Positions 1-5,941 of a DNA stretch of 5,941 nt are shown here, one piece after another. A model generated the notes under the pieces. That model was not told the origin of the DNA. It did no database searches and saw nothing but the letters and a program-made list of their open reading frames with translations. Position 1 is the stretch's first letter. The number at the start of each line of letters is the position of its first letter. Both the position numbers and the translations under genes were made by a program. Where the stretch lies: contig CAYURI010000022.1 in NCBI GenBank assembly GCA_964447275.1, forward strand, positions 1 to 5,941, given 5' to 3'. The stretch comes from DAOSVX01 sp964447275. Lineage in GTDB: Bacteria > Bacillota_I > Bacilli_A > RF39 > UBA660.

Positions 1-1246
1 ATCCAGCAGTTAAATATATATTCCCAGAAGTATATGATCCAAAGCCACCATTAACTATGCCTTTGAAAGTATTACCTCTTGCTCCCCATAATTCTATATT
101 ATAATAGCCGGTTACAGGAACTGTATATGTTTGATAACTGCCCGTGTATGAATAAAGAGTATATTCAACTACCCAATTAGCAGTTATAGTTGTATTTTCT
201 GTTCCCATCGTAAATGTTGTTCCATTTATGCTAGATCCGCCACCTACTATTGTCCAATTTACAAATGTATAACCAGCTTTTATCGGATTATTTATTGTAA
301 CACTATTACCTGGGATAACACTTTGTGGTGTTGTTCCGCTCCATGTGCCACCATTAGCATTTACTGTTAATTCCCTTGTATTAATTTGCCAATTGGCAGT
401 TATTGTTGTATTTTCTGTTCCCATCGTAAATGTTGTTCCATTTATGCTAGAACCACTACCTGTCACTGTCCAATTTGTAAAAGTATAACCAGTTTTAGTT
501 GGAGCCGTTACCGTCGCAGTACCACCATATGAAATAGTTTGAGGCGTTGTTCCGCTCCAAATTCCACCATTAGCATTTACTGTTAAAGTATAAGAATTAA
601 CTGTCCAGTTAGCACTTAAAACTACGTTTTCACTACCTACTGTAAGAATGTTACCGTTAACTGAACTGCCTTCACCTGTTACTGTCCAACCCGTAAATAA
701 ATACCCCACTTTGGTTGGTGATACTAAAGTTATTTGTTGGCCTTCATGAACAACATTAGGAATATTACCACTATATATTCCTTGATTGGCGTTAATTGTA
801 ATAGTTAAATAAGAAGTTGGGCAAAATTCTGAAGCCGGAACAAAAGAAGCTAATTTAATAGCATTAATATTTTCAGGAGTACCCGAATTAATTATATAAG
901 GATTCTTAGAAAGCCAAATACGGTAATTATTATCACCAGATACATATACTGATCCAGAATAGCCTACTAAATCTTTTTCAACATATGATGCTAAATCTTC
1001 TATTGAATAACAAAGCCCTTCATCGGGGACAATTGTCTCGGCCGATTTAGCTCTTGCAGCATTAATTAAAGTCATTGCTTCTTCTTCAAATACTCTCATT
1101 TTTGATTTTTCTACCAAATTTAAAACACTAACAGTTCCTAAAACTGCTAGTAATCCTAAAACTATGATTACGACCATTATTTCTACTAAGGTAAAACCCT
1201 TGTTTCTATTCGCCGAAATCGTTTTGATAGTTGACCAAACTTGCAT
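1..1246 (-). CDS. Prepilin-like surface protein with three InlB-type repeats and a glycine-rich domain (3' end beyond window)
   Basis: My own translation gives 415 residues before the window edge; no stop is reached, so the C-terminus is missing. Residues 1-17 form a basic leader ending in Gly17, followed by FTLVE: Phe at +1 and Glu at +5 after the predicted prepilin peptidase site, then a hydrophobic helix to about residue 41. This is the classic type IV pilin/pseudopilin N-terminus. A small pilin head follows (about 45-143, with Cys79 and Cys142, the only cysteines seen). Residues 145-360 are three tandem repeats of exactly 72 residues with GYxFxxW and (S/T)ANW motifs, like InlB B/Flg_new (Listeria-Bacteroides) repeats. 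From about 362 a segment with YTGSYQTYTVPVTG and ELWGARG resembles the bacterial glycine-rich domain. The start ATG lies 41 nt inside the DUF4956 gene, behind an AAAAGGAG ribosome site. The protein probably acts outside the membrane as a filament subunit or anchored adhesin. Pilin class is solid; the role is inferred. Confidence 0.88.
   Translation of the reverse strand, partial: MQVWSTIKTISANRNKGFTLVEIMVVIIVLGLLAVLGTVSVLNLVEKSKMRVFEEEAMTLINAARAKSAETIVPDEGLCYSIEDLASYVEKDLVGYSGSVYVSGDNNYRIWLSKNPYIINSGTPENINAIKLASFVPASEFCPTSYLTITINANQGIYSGNIPNVVHEGQQITLVSPTKVGYLFTGWTVTGEGSSVNGNILTVGSENVVLSANWTVNSYTLTVNANGGIWSGTTPQTISYGGTATVTAPTKTGYTFTNWTVTGSGSSINGTTFTMGTENTTITANWQINTRELTVNANGGTWSGTTPQSVIPGNSVTINNPIKAGYTFVNWTIVGGGSSINGTTFTMGTENTTITANWVVEYTLYSYTGSYQTYTVPVTGYYNIELWGARGNTFKGIVNGGFGSYTSGNIYLTAG
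167..814 (-). repeat. Three tandem 216-bp coding repeats (72 residues each) in the prepilin-like gene
   Basis: Units are 599-814, 383-598 and 167-382, in translation order. The conserved ANW tryptophans fall at residues 214, 286 and 358, exactly 72 apart. Units two and three are most alike: 189-235 and 405-451 are identical over 47 bp, and 348-370 matches 564-586 over 23 bp, both at a 216-bp offset. Unit one is diverged in DNA but keeps the protein pattern. The repeats resemble the beta-grasp-like InlB B/Flg_new family used as stalks in surface proteins. The near-identity points to recent duplication or homogenisation. Confidence 0.9.
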
Positions 1247-1880
1247 TGTTAACTCCTTTTAGATTAGCAAACTTATGAACTAAATCACCTGTTAAGTCAT
1301 CTTTTAAATCCACTTCATAAGTAGCCTCTATTTGATCATCGAAAATTGTTTTAGTTCTTAATTTATTTTTTGGAAGTTCTTTAATCTTTTGCTCAATTTT
1401 ATTACTAATTTTAGCATCATATTTTAAAATTAATAAATATCTATTCGTTGGTTTAAAAATATAAGAATATGCTAAAAAGAATAATAATCCAAGAGCTACT
1501 GAAGCAATAATTGAAGGAATATAAAGGCCTGCTCCAACCATTATACCTACCGCAATTGCCCAAAACATAAAGATAGTGTCTAAAGGTTCTTTAATTGCTG
1601 TTCTAAATCTTACTATTGATAAAGCACCAACCATACCTAAAGATAAAGCTAAGTTAGAGTTAATTGTTTTTATAATAATGGCTGTTATCATTGATAATAA
1701 AATAATTGATAAAGAAAATGATTTAGAATACACTACACCACTATAGGTTTTTTTGTATATAAAGATAATAAATACTGCTATCGCAAAACTAATTGCCAAA
1801 GATAATAACAAAGATGGAATTGTTAGCGTTCCACTAAATTCTCCTAACACACTAGATTTAATTGCATCAATAAAACTCAT
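1206..1880 (-). CDS. DUF4956 family polytopic membrane protein
   Basis: The protein has 224 residues. Hydrophobic stretches at about 20-42, 55-71, 77-90, 100-119 and 120-142 predict four or five membrane segments. The block GMVGALSIVRFRTAIKEP (82-99), continuing into a second glycine-rich hydrophobic stretch (to about 118), is the signature I associate with DUF4956, with Arg91, Arg93 and Lys97 as conspicuous charges between membrane segments. Residues 145-224 form a soluble charged tail, probably cytoplasmic. The biochemical role is not known to me. Because family members sit beside VTC enzymes, a channel, anchor or export partner for the VTC product is a fair guess, not a demonstrated function. 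The ATG overlaps the VTC stop in an ATGA (1880-1877), with GGGAGGA six nt upstream inside the VTC gene. The last 41 nt also encode the prepilin leader in another frame. Length looks normal and no damage is seen. Confidence 0.9.
   Translation of the reverse strand: MSFIDAIKSSVLGEFSGTLTIPSLLLSLAISFAIAVFIIFIYKKTYSGVVYSKSFSLSIILLSMITAIIIKTINSNLALSLGMVGALSIVRFRTAIKEPLDTIFMFWAIAVGIMVGAGLYIPSIIASVALGLLFFLAYSYIFKPTNRYLLILKYDAKISNKIEQKIKELPKNKLRTKTIFDDQIEATYEVDLKDDLTGDLVHKFANLKGVNNASLVNYQNDFGE
1253..1260 (-). promoter_or_regulatory. Ribosome binding site of the prepilin-like gene, inside the DUF4956 gene
   Basis: The minus strand reads AAAAGGAG followed by TTAACA and the ATG at 1246-1244. AGGAG with a 6-nt spacer is a strong Shine-Dalgarno. 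It fixes the start within the upstream gene and places the prepilin leader directly behind it. No other in-frame Met precedes the FTLVE motif. Confidence 0.8.
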
Positions 1881-2569
1881 TTTAATCCTCCCACATCTTT
1901 GCTTCTTTGAAACTTAGATACTGATTCTCTTACTTCACTAATTGTTCCTATTAAATCACTAATTATTTTTGGTAATATATCATCATATTTGACTTCTAAT
2001 ACTACTTCTTTATTTTCTAAAATATTAATATTAGTAGCGTTTTCACTAAATAAATTATTATTAAACCCCTGTGATACAATATTTTCATCAAACGTTATTC
2101 TGACATTTGATATTGGATAAAGATAAGCTGTTCTTTTATAACCAACTATTACTGATGGTTTTAAGCATTTAACTCGCATATCAATTAAAAACTTTTGCAA
2201 TAAGGTATTTTCTGCATAAGCTATTTCGTTTATTCTACCATTAACTATTTTACTATAAATGTCTTTTGATATCAACTCTTTATCTTTACTAGTTAAATTG
2301 TTATGTTTCATTTTTCTTTCTAGATATATCTTGCTATCAGAATTATTATAAGTTCTGATTCGATATTTAGTACGATATAATAAGCCATCAATCTTTTCAA
2401 AATAAGCATTATTATCAATGTCATCAAAATATAAACTTTTTATATAATAACTACCATCTTGATTGAATTTAAAGCGATCTAGTGGCATCAACAAAGCTAA
2501 TCTTTGTTTTAAGATTATAGCTTGATTATTATTAATAACATATTTTATTTCATGACGATATTTACGCAT
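1877..2569 (-). CDS. VTC-domain protein (polyphosphate polymerase-like triphosphate tunnel enzyme)
   Basis: The 230 residues are essentially a bare VTC domain. Family members build an eight-strand tunnel lined with basic and acidic residues; yeast Vtc4 uses it to polymerise ATP gamma-phosphate into polyphosphate. Expected motifs appear in order: RHEIKY (5-10), SLYFDD (45-50), YRTKYRIR (65-72), LERK (83-86), YKRTAY (144-149), RITFDEN (157-163), EVKYD (192-196) and SKFQR (218-222). The tunnel Arg/Lys/Glu set therefore looks intact, although I matched it from memory and did not align it. There is no SPX domain and no membrane segment, so the protein should be cytosolic or bound to a membrane partner, most likely the adjacent DUF4956 protein. 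The start is 2 nt after the cotH-like stop, with TTTGGAG 7 nt upstream. The TGA stop overlaps the next ATG. True polyphosphate synthesis is inferred from the family; another nucleotide-phosphate reaction is possible. Confidence 0.9.
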   Translation of the reverse strand: MRKYRHEIKYVINNNQAIILKQRLALLMPLDRFKFNQDGSYYIKSLYFDDIDNNAYFEKIDGLLYRTKYRIRTYNNSDSKIYLERKMKHNNLTSKDKELISKDIYSKIVNGRINEIAYAENTLLQKFLIDMRVKCLKPSVIVGYKRTAYLYPISNVRITFDENIVSQGFNNNLFSENATNINILENKEVVLEVKYDDILPKIISDLIGTISEVRESVSKFQRSKDVGGLK

Positions 2570-2571
2570 AA

Positions 2572-5454
2572 TTAAACTCCAAAATAATATTCTTTTTCTT
2601 CATCAGTTAAATCGAAGAAATCAATCGTTTGACTAATCATATAGTCTTCTCTTTTTTCAATATAAGTTTTAAGTCTACCTAATTGGTAAAGAAAATCAGT
2701 TCTTGATAAATTCCATCTTTTAAAGTTTCTTTCTAATTCAGGTTCTAGCTCTTTTAAGATAGCATCCATCTTAGTATTAATTCTTTCTTTATTCCAAACA
2801 TTTTTTAACTGATAGCTTACTCTTTCCACAAATTGTTTTTTAAAGTTATCATTTTTCATTAAGCTTCTTAGTAGTAAGGTAGAAAACTTATTAACAGTCA
2901 TACCGCTTGGATCTGTAGCAAATTCATAATAGTTTTTTTCATAATTATAAAATGCCCAGTCTAAATCATAAAAGACAAATTTCCATTTACCACCATCTAG
3001 ATTAGGATTGCGAAAATAACGATAATTAACAATATCATTATTAGTAGTATATACTTCTGCTACCCAAAAATCAATAAAGGAGTTAATATCAATTAAATTA
3101 GTAACATGTTCATAGTAACTATCATTACTTAAATCATGAGTATTTAAATAGCTAGTTAAAGAATTAAAAGCTTCTTTTGTTCCACTTTTAAGTTCTCCAT
3201 CTACTCTTAATACATCAGTTCCCTCAGTTGCAACATTAAAATTATTACTAACATAGTTTTCATCAGTTTTTTCTCTTAAATAATATAGTCCCCAGTAATT
3301 ACCATTAATATATAAAATAATTGTTTTGTAAGCTTGAACATAAGCGTTAGTAACACCATCTACTAAAGAGGTTCCTAAAATATCTCTAATTATGGCTCTA
3401 TTTTCATCTTGAGAAGCTGTTCTTAAAACTAAGTCTTCGTATGTTGTATAATCACGATTAGCAAATACTTTATAGTTTAAAGTTCCACTACCATTTGCTT
3501 TATCAAACTTTAAAGCATAACTCTTCTTAGCAGGGCCTCTTGTTGTACCACCAAAAAGTCTTAAACCACTGCCAATCGTAAAACCAGCATCACCATCAAA
3601 ATATTCCGCACGAGAAGGTACTTCAATGCCTACTGTCCAAGCATTTTTATTTAAATAACTAAAATCACCCAGGTCTAAAGAAATACTCATAACTGGTACA
3701 GTATGATTTTCATTGATAATATAAGAATTGGTTATAACACTACTATTCCTTTTATCGTCATTAACTGTTATCGCTTTTATTACAGTTGTTTTGGTTAATT
3801 TAATTGGTTCACTATACTTATTAGAAGTACTACTTGGTTTAGAACCATCAGTTGTATAATAAATATCCCCTTCACCAGTTAATTTTATTTCTAAATTATC
3901 AATATTATTATAAATACCACCTACCTGGTTAAAAGTAGGTGGTGTACTAATAGCAATAATGCCATTTTCATTTGGAGTATTTGGTGTTGGACTAGAGTAA
4001 TAATATTCACCATAATTAAGACTCTTACCATAGGAATATCCTGGATCTAAATCGGGAATAAATAACGTATCAATAATTGCTTGATTTTTAAATAAATATA
4101 AAGCATCATTACCACTAATTTTTAAATTTAAATGTTGATAATTATCAGTTGATAGCTTTTTATCACCAGAAGCCATTAAAATATAATATTCGCCTGGTTT
4201 TAATGTAATACTAGGTAGCTTATTATTACAACTAGTATCATCTTTACATAAATAATATTCACTTAAATTAATTTCTTTATTACTATTATTATATAACTCT
4301 ATCCAATCGTAATACTTATTACCATTATGCGGTAAATAAGTATAATTAGATATCATTACCTCACTAATTATTAAAGTATTATTAGTTAGTAAATACTTTT
4401 TTTGGAAACTCTCTATACCATTTTTCGTATTAGCATAACCTGGACTAATATTAGCACTATTAACAAAAACATTATCTTCCTTAATTAAAGCTATTCCATT
4501 AGCCATATTTTCGTAATTAGCTATTTCCGCTATTTGACCTTTGTAAGATAAAATTACTTTACCAGTTTTGTTTGTTAATTCAAAATTAGCACTATATTCA
4601 TTATTTTTAATATAGTTTTTACCAGAAGTATAAATTAAAAACACTTCGTCACTTTTTAAACTAATATTTGGCAAATTATATTTAAATGGTTTATTTTGAT
4701 CATTAGAGATTGCATAATCACTTAATTTAATAGTTTTAGTACCATTATTTTTGAGTTCTATATACCCTGAATAAATATTATTTAGGTTTTTAAATCGGCC
4801 TTTATTATTTGGTAATACTTCATTTATAACTAAATTGTTTTCTTCACTAGATGATAATGATTTTATAAAAGCATTATAACCTTCTAAAGTGTTTAAAAAA
4901 CCTGGTGTTGCCTCATTATAAATATGCCAAGCACCATTTAAGTCTCTAGCCATTACTTGATTACTCGATAAACCATTTATTTTAACTGCATCAACAATGT
5001 CTTTTTTACCATCTCTTAATATTAAAGTTTCACTTCCCGAAGATGATAATTTAAAATTAGCAATTAATCCTTCTGATGTTTTACCACTTAAAAAGATAAC
5101 TAAATATTCTTCACTTTTGATAATAGTATTAGCCGGAAACACCCATTTAATCTTTGTATTAGAATCTGATAAACTATAGTTAGTTAAGTTAATATCTTTG
5201 CTTTTCCCATTATATATTTCTACCCAATCATATATGCCACCATCAGGAGCCATGATTGTGCCATTGTTATTAGAACTTATTTCGTTAATGATTAATTTAG
5301 TTACATCACTTTTACCATTAATTACTAAGTTTTCTTCTTTAACACCATCATTTTTTATAAACAAAGATACAACCAAAAAAACCACTATAGTAATAATAGT
5401 TATTAATAAAAATAAACGATTTTCTTTAAATATATCTTTATTAAAACGAGGCAT
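2572..5454 (-). CDS. Membrane-anchored CotH-kinase protein with three lamin-tail domains and a chitobiase-type domain
   Basis: From this start the protein has 960 residues. A basic N-terminus precedes a single hydrophobic helix (about 14-33), a signal anchor that puts the rest outside the cell. Three lamin-tail-like domains follow at about 53-163, 207-328 and 360-473, each opening with LIINE, LVINE or LIISE and carrying a W/IELYN- or YIELKN-type strand. Next come a chitobiase/hexosaminidase C-terminal-like domain (about 506-580, YYTTDGSKP) and a CotH kinase domain (about 586-923). Bacillus CotH is an atypical protein kinase of spore coat proteins. Matching motifs include RGPAKKSYALKF with Lys643/Lys644, GLYYLREK (722-729), NNDIVNY with Asp807 and Asn810, and YDLDWAF with Asp830/Asp832, so catalysis looks preserved. 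Cys403 and Cys409 are the only cysteines. The start at 5454 is preferred because GGTGA sits 5 nt upstream; an in-frame ATG at 5490 would add 12 residues but has no ribosome site. It heads a four-gene operon. Its substrate is unknown, and a spore role is not implied. Confidence 0.9.
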   Translation of the reverse strand: MPRFNKDIFKENRLFLLITIITIVVFLVVSLFIKNDGVKEENLVINGKSDVTKLIINEISSNNNGTIMAPDGGIYDWVEIYNGKSKDINLTNYSLSDSNTKIKWVFPANTIIKSEEYLVIFLSGKTSEGLIANFKLSSSGSETLILRDGKKDIVDAVKINGLSSNQVMARDLNGAWHIYNEATPGFLNTLEGYNAFIKSLSSSEENNLVINEVLPNNKGRFKNLNNIYSGYIELKNNGTKTIKLSDYAISNDQNKPFKYNLPNISLKSDEVFLIYTSGKNYIKNNEYSANFELTNKTGKVILSYKGQIAEIANYENMANGIALIKEDNVFVNSANISPGYANTKNGIESFQKKYLLTNNTLIISEVMISNYTYLPHNGNKYYDWIELYNNSNKEINLSEYYLCKDDTSCNNKLPSITLKPGEYYILMASGDKKLSTDNYQHLNLKISGNDALYLFKNQAIIDTLFIPDLDPGYSYGKSLNYGEYYYSSPTPNTPNENGIIAISTPPTFNQVGGIYNNIDNLEIKLTGEGDIYYTTDGSKPSSTSNKYSEPIKLTKTTVIKAITVNDDKRNSSVITNSYIINENHTVPVMSISLDLGDFSYLNKNAWTVGIEVPSRAEYFDGDAGFTIGSGLRLFGGTTRGPAKKSYALKFDKANGSGTLNYKVFANRDYTTYEDLVLRTASQDENRAIIRDILGTSLVDGVTNAYVQAYKTIILYINGNYWGLYYLREKTDENYVSNNFNVATEGTDVLRVDGELKSGTKEAFNSLTSYLNTHDLSNDSYYEHVTNLIDINSFIDFWVAEVYTTNNDIVNYRYFRNPNLDGGKWKFVFYDLDWAFYNYEKNYYEFATDPSGMTVNKFSTLLLRSLMKNDNFKKQFVERVSYQLKNVWNKERINTKMDAILKELEPELERNFKRWNLSRTDFLYQLGRLKTYIEKREDYMISQTIDFFDLTDEEKEYYFGV
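3916..3943 (-). repeat. Strong hairpin inside the CotH-kinase gene at a domain boundary
   Basis: On the minus strand ACCACCTAC and GTAGGTGGT form a perfect 9-bp inverted repeat around a 10-nt loop, extendable by a G-U wobble and one A-U pair. Five of nine pairs are G-C, notable in this AT-rich gene. No uridine run follows, so it is not a standard terminator. It lies in the linker between the third lamin-tail domain and the chitobiase-type domain. A pause, cleavage or folding role is possible, and chance is not excluded. Confidence 0.45.
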
Positions 5455-5459
5455 TATCT

Positions 5460-5466
5460 TCACCCT
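5460..5466 (-). promoter_or_regulatory. Ribosome binding site that decides the CotH-kinase protein start
   Basis: The minus strand reads AGGGTGA, then 5 nt, then ATG at 5454-5452. GGTGA pairs with the 3' end of 16S rRNA in the usual register. The upstream in-frame ATG at 5490 is preceded only by T-rich sequence, so 5454 is the likelier start. Confidence 0.65.
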
Positions 5467-5490
5467 ACTTTTACTCTTAAATAATATCAT

Positions 5491-5499
5491 AATATAGCA
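5491..5499 (-). promoter_or_regulatory. Possible extended -10 promoter element for the CotH-VTC-DUF4956-prepilin operon
   Basis: TGCTATATT on the minus strand matches TGn plus TATAAT with one mismatch. It would start transcripts near 5484, about 30 nt before the ATG at 5454 and downstream of the alternative ATG at 5490. No good -35 box lies 16-18 nt upstream. In AT-rich DNA such matches are common, so this is tentative; read-through from serS is the alternative. Confidence 0.3.
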
Positions 5500-5502
5500 A
5501 AT

Positions 5503-5525
5503 AAAAAAAGCATTAAATGCTTTTT
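5503..5525 (-). terminator. Intrinsic terminator after serS
   Basis: On the minus strand AAAAAGCATT, a central T and AATGCTTTTT form a near-perfect palindrome. In practice the stem is about 8 bp with a 5-nt loop, followed by two more T, giving a run of seven. It begins inside the serS stop codon. The stem has only two G-C pairs, so termination may be partial. The symmetry means it could also act on plus-strand transcripts, but none are predicted here. Confidence 0.65.
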
Positions 5526-5941
5526 ACTTAATTACTTCCTTGCCACCCATATAAGGTCTTAATACTATAGGTATTTTTATACTACCATCTTCATTCATAT
5601 TATTTTCTAAGAAAGCTATTAACATTCTAGGTGGAGCAACTACCGTATTATTTAAAGTATGAGGATGATTCCCATCAGCCATTTTAATATTTAATCTTCT
5701 CGCTTGAGCATCACCTAAATTAGAACAGCTACCTACTTCAAAATATTTCTGTTGTCTAGGACTCCAAGCTTCAATATCAACACTCTTAACTTTTAAATCT
5801 GCTAAATCGCCACTACAACATTCTAAAGTTCTAACTGGAATATCCAAACTTCTAAATAATTCTACAGTATAATTCCACATTTTGTTATACCAAGTCATAG
5901 ATTCTTCAGGTTTACATATAACAATCATTTCTTGCTTTTCA
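5524..5941 (-). CDS. serS: Seryl-tRNA synthetase, C-terminal part (5' end beyond window)
   Basis: The enzyme charges tRNA-Ser with serine in the cytoplasm using ATP. Only the last 138 residues are visible, and the frame stays open to the right edge, so the Met at 5928 is internal and not the start. The segment matches the end of the class II catalytic core: KPEES near the edge, then CCSGDLAD, DIEAWSPRQQKYFEVGSCSN (motif 2-region loop and substrate pocket), QARR, HTLNNT and the motif 3 arginine in APPR, then LENN, DGSIKIP and LRPYMGG at the usual C-terminus. The motif 3 stretch (5626-5652) is NNTVVAPPR, not the E. coli form NGSGLAVGR, and is closer to what I recall of the Thermus enzyme. It ends with TAA just inside a terminator and is probably not functionally linked to the downstream operon. 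Confidence 0.96.
   Translation of the reverse strand, partial: EKQEMIVICKPEESMTWYNKMWNYTVELFRSLDIPVRTLECCSGDLADLKVKSVDIEAWSPRQQKYFEVGSCSNLGDAQARRLNIKMADGNHPHTLNNTVVAPPRMLIAFLENNMNEDGSIKIPIVLRPYMGGKEVIK

Noticed and set aside
167..814. Regularly spaced repeats as a CRISPR array
   Set aside because: The repeats stay in frame within an open coding sequence, have a 216-bp period, and the sequence between identical tracts is itself homologous, so they are protein repeats.
1877..1880. Possible use of TGA as tryptophan, as in mycoplasmas
   Set aside because: Trp is TGG throughout the genes read, and TGA ends the VTC gene at a neat ATGA junction with a ribosome site, fitting the standard code.
4997..5179. 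Plus-strand open frame of 60 codons
   Set aside because: It lies wholly opposite the CotH-kinase gene's first lamin-tail domain, has no domain signal that I recognise, and no plus-strand gene is otherwise present.
2572..5454. Spore coat gene implying a spore-former
   Set aside because: CotH-kinase domains occur widely in bacteria that do not form spores, and the lamin-tail plus chitobiase-type architecture differs from Bacillus CotH. No other sporulation gene is visible.
5455..5490. 12-residue N-terminal extension of the CotH-kinase protein from the ATG at 5490
   Set aside because: It lacks a Shine-Dalgarno and lies upstream of the probable transcript start, whereas the ATG at 5454 has GGTGA at proper spacing.
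5198..5497. Plus-strand open frame of 99 codons with hydrophobic and Ile/Asn-rich ends
   Set aside because: It is the antisense of the CotH-kinase N-terminus and its membrane helix; hydrophobic antisense frames are expected from AT-rich DNA. No ribosome site or homology is evident.
5626..5652. Apparently aberrant motif 3 (NNTVVAPPR) in seryl-tRNA synthetase
   Set aside because: It differs from the E. coli NGSGLAVGR, but the essential arginine is present and, as I recall, Thermus seryl-tRNA synthetase has a similar NNT-A-PR form, so this is a known sequence class.

Overview
The window is an AT-rich bacterial segment in which every credible gene lies on the minus strand, so the biological order runs from position 5941 down to 1. 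Low GC, Shine-Dalgarno-led and tightly overlapping genes, a prepilin with internal repeats and a CotH/VTC/DUF4956 gene set together suggest a Firmicutes relative, perhaps one of the uncultured gut Bacilli. That placement is inference from style, not from a marker-gene tree. The standard genetic code fits: Trp is TGG throughout the genes read, and a TGA ends the VTC gene exactly at an ATGA start/stop junction.

Layout: (1) 5941-5524 is the C-terminal part of seryl-tRNA synthetase (serS), cut by the right edge and followed by an intrinsic terminator at 5525-5503. (2) A short gap (5523-5455) holds that terminator, a possible extended -10 promoter and a good ribosome binding site. (3) Four head-to-tail genes then form an evident operon: a large membrane-anchored CotH-kinase protein with three lamin-tail domains and a chitobiase-type C-terminal domain (5454-2572); a VTC-domain (triphosphate-tunnel) protein (2569-1877); a polytopic DUF4956 membrane protein (1880-1206); and a type IV prepilin-like protein carrying three tandem 72-residue InlB/Flg_new-type repeats and the start of a glycine-rich domain (1246 to beyond position 1). 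The junctions are +2 nt, -4 nt and -41 nt, each with a Shine-Dalgarno inside the upstream gene, which argues for translational coupling.

CotH, VTC and DUF4956 proteins are, as far as I recall, recurrent neighbours in bacteria, but their joint function is not established. The domain logic suggests an ATP-using cytosolic VTC enzyme (polyphosphate polymerase family), a multi-pass membrane partner (DUF4956), a surface-exposed atypical protein kinase (CotH) and a pilin-like adhesin or filament protein as possible substrate or product. That scheme is a hypothesis. The unusual point is the prepilin translated from inside the end of the DUF4956 gene, tying a surface-filament protein to the phosphate-chemistry cassette. 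No rRNA, tRNA, CRISPR, insertion sequence or riboswitch is visible, and no gene-free stretch exceeds 300 bases.
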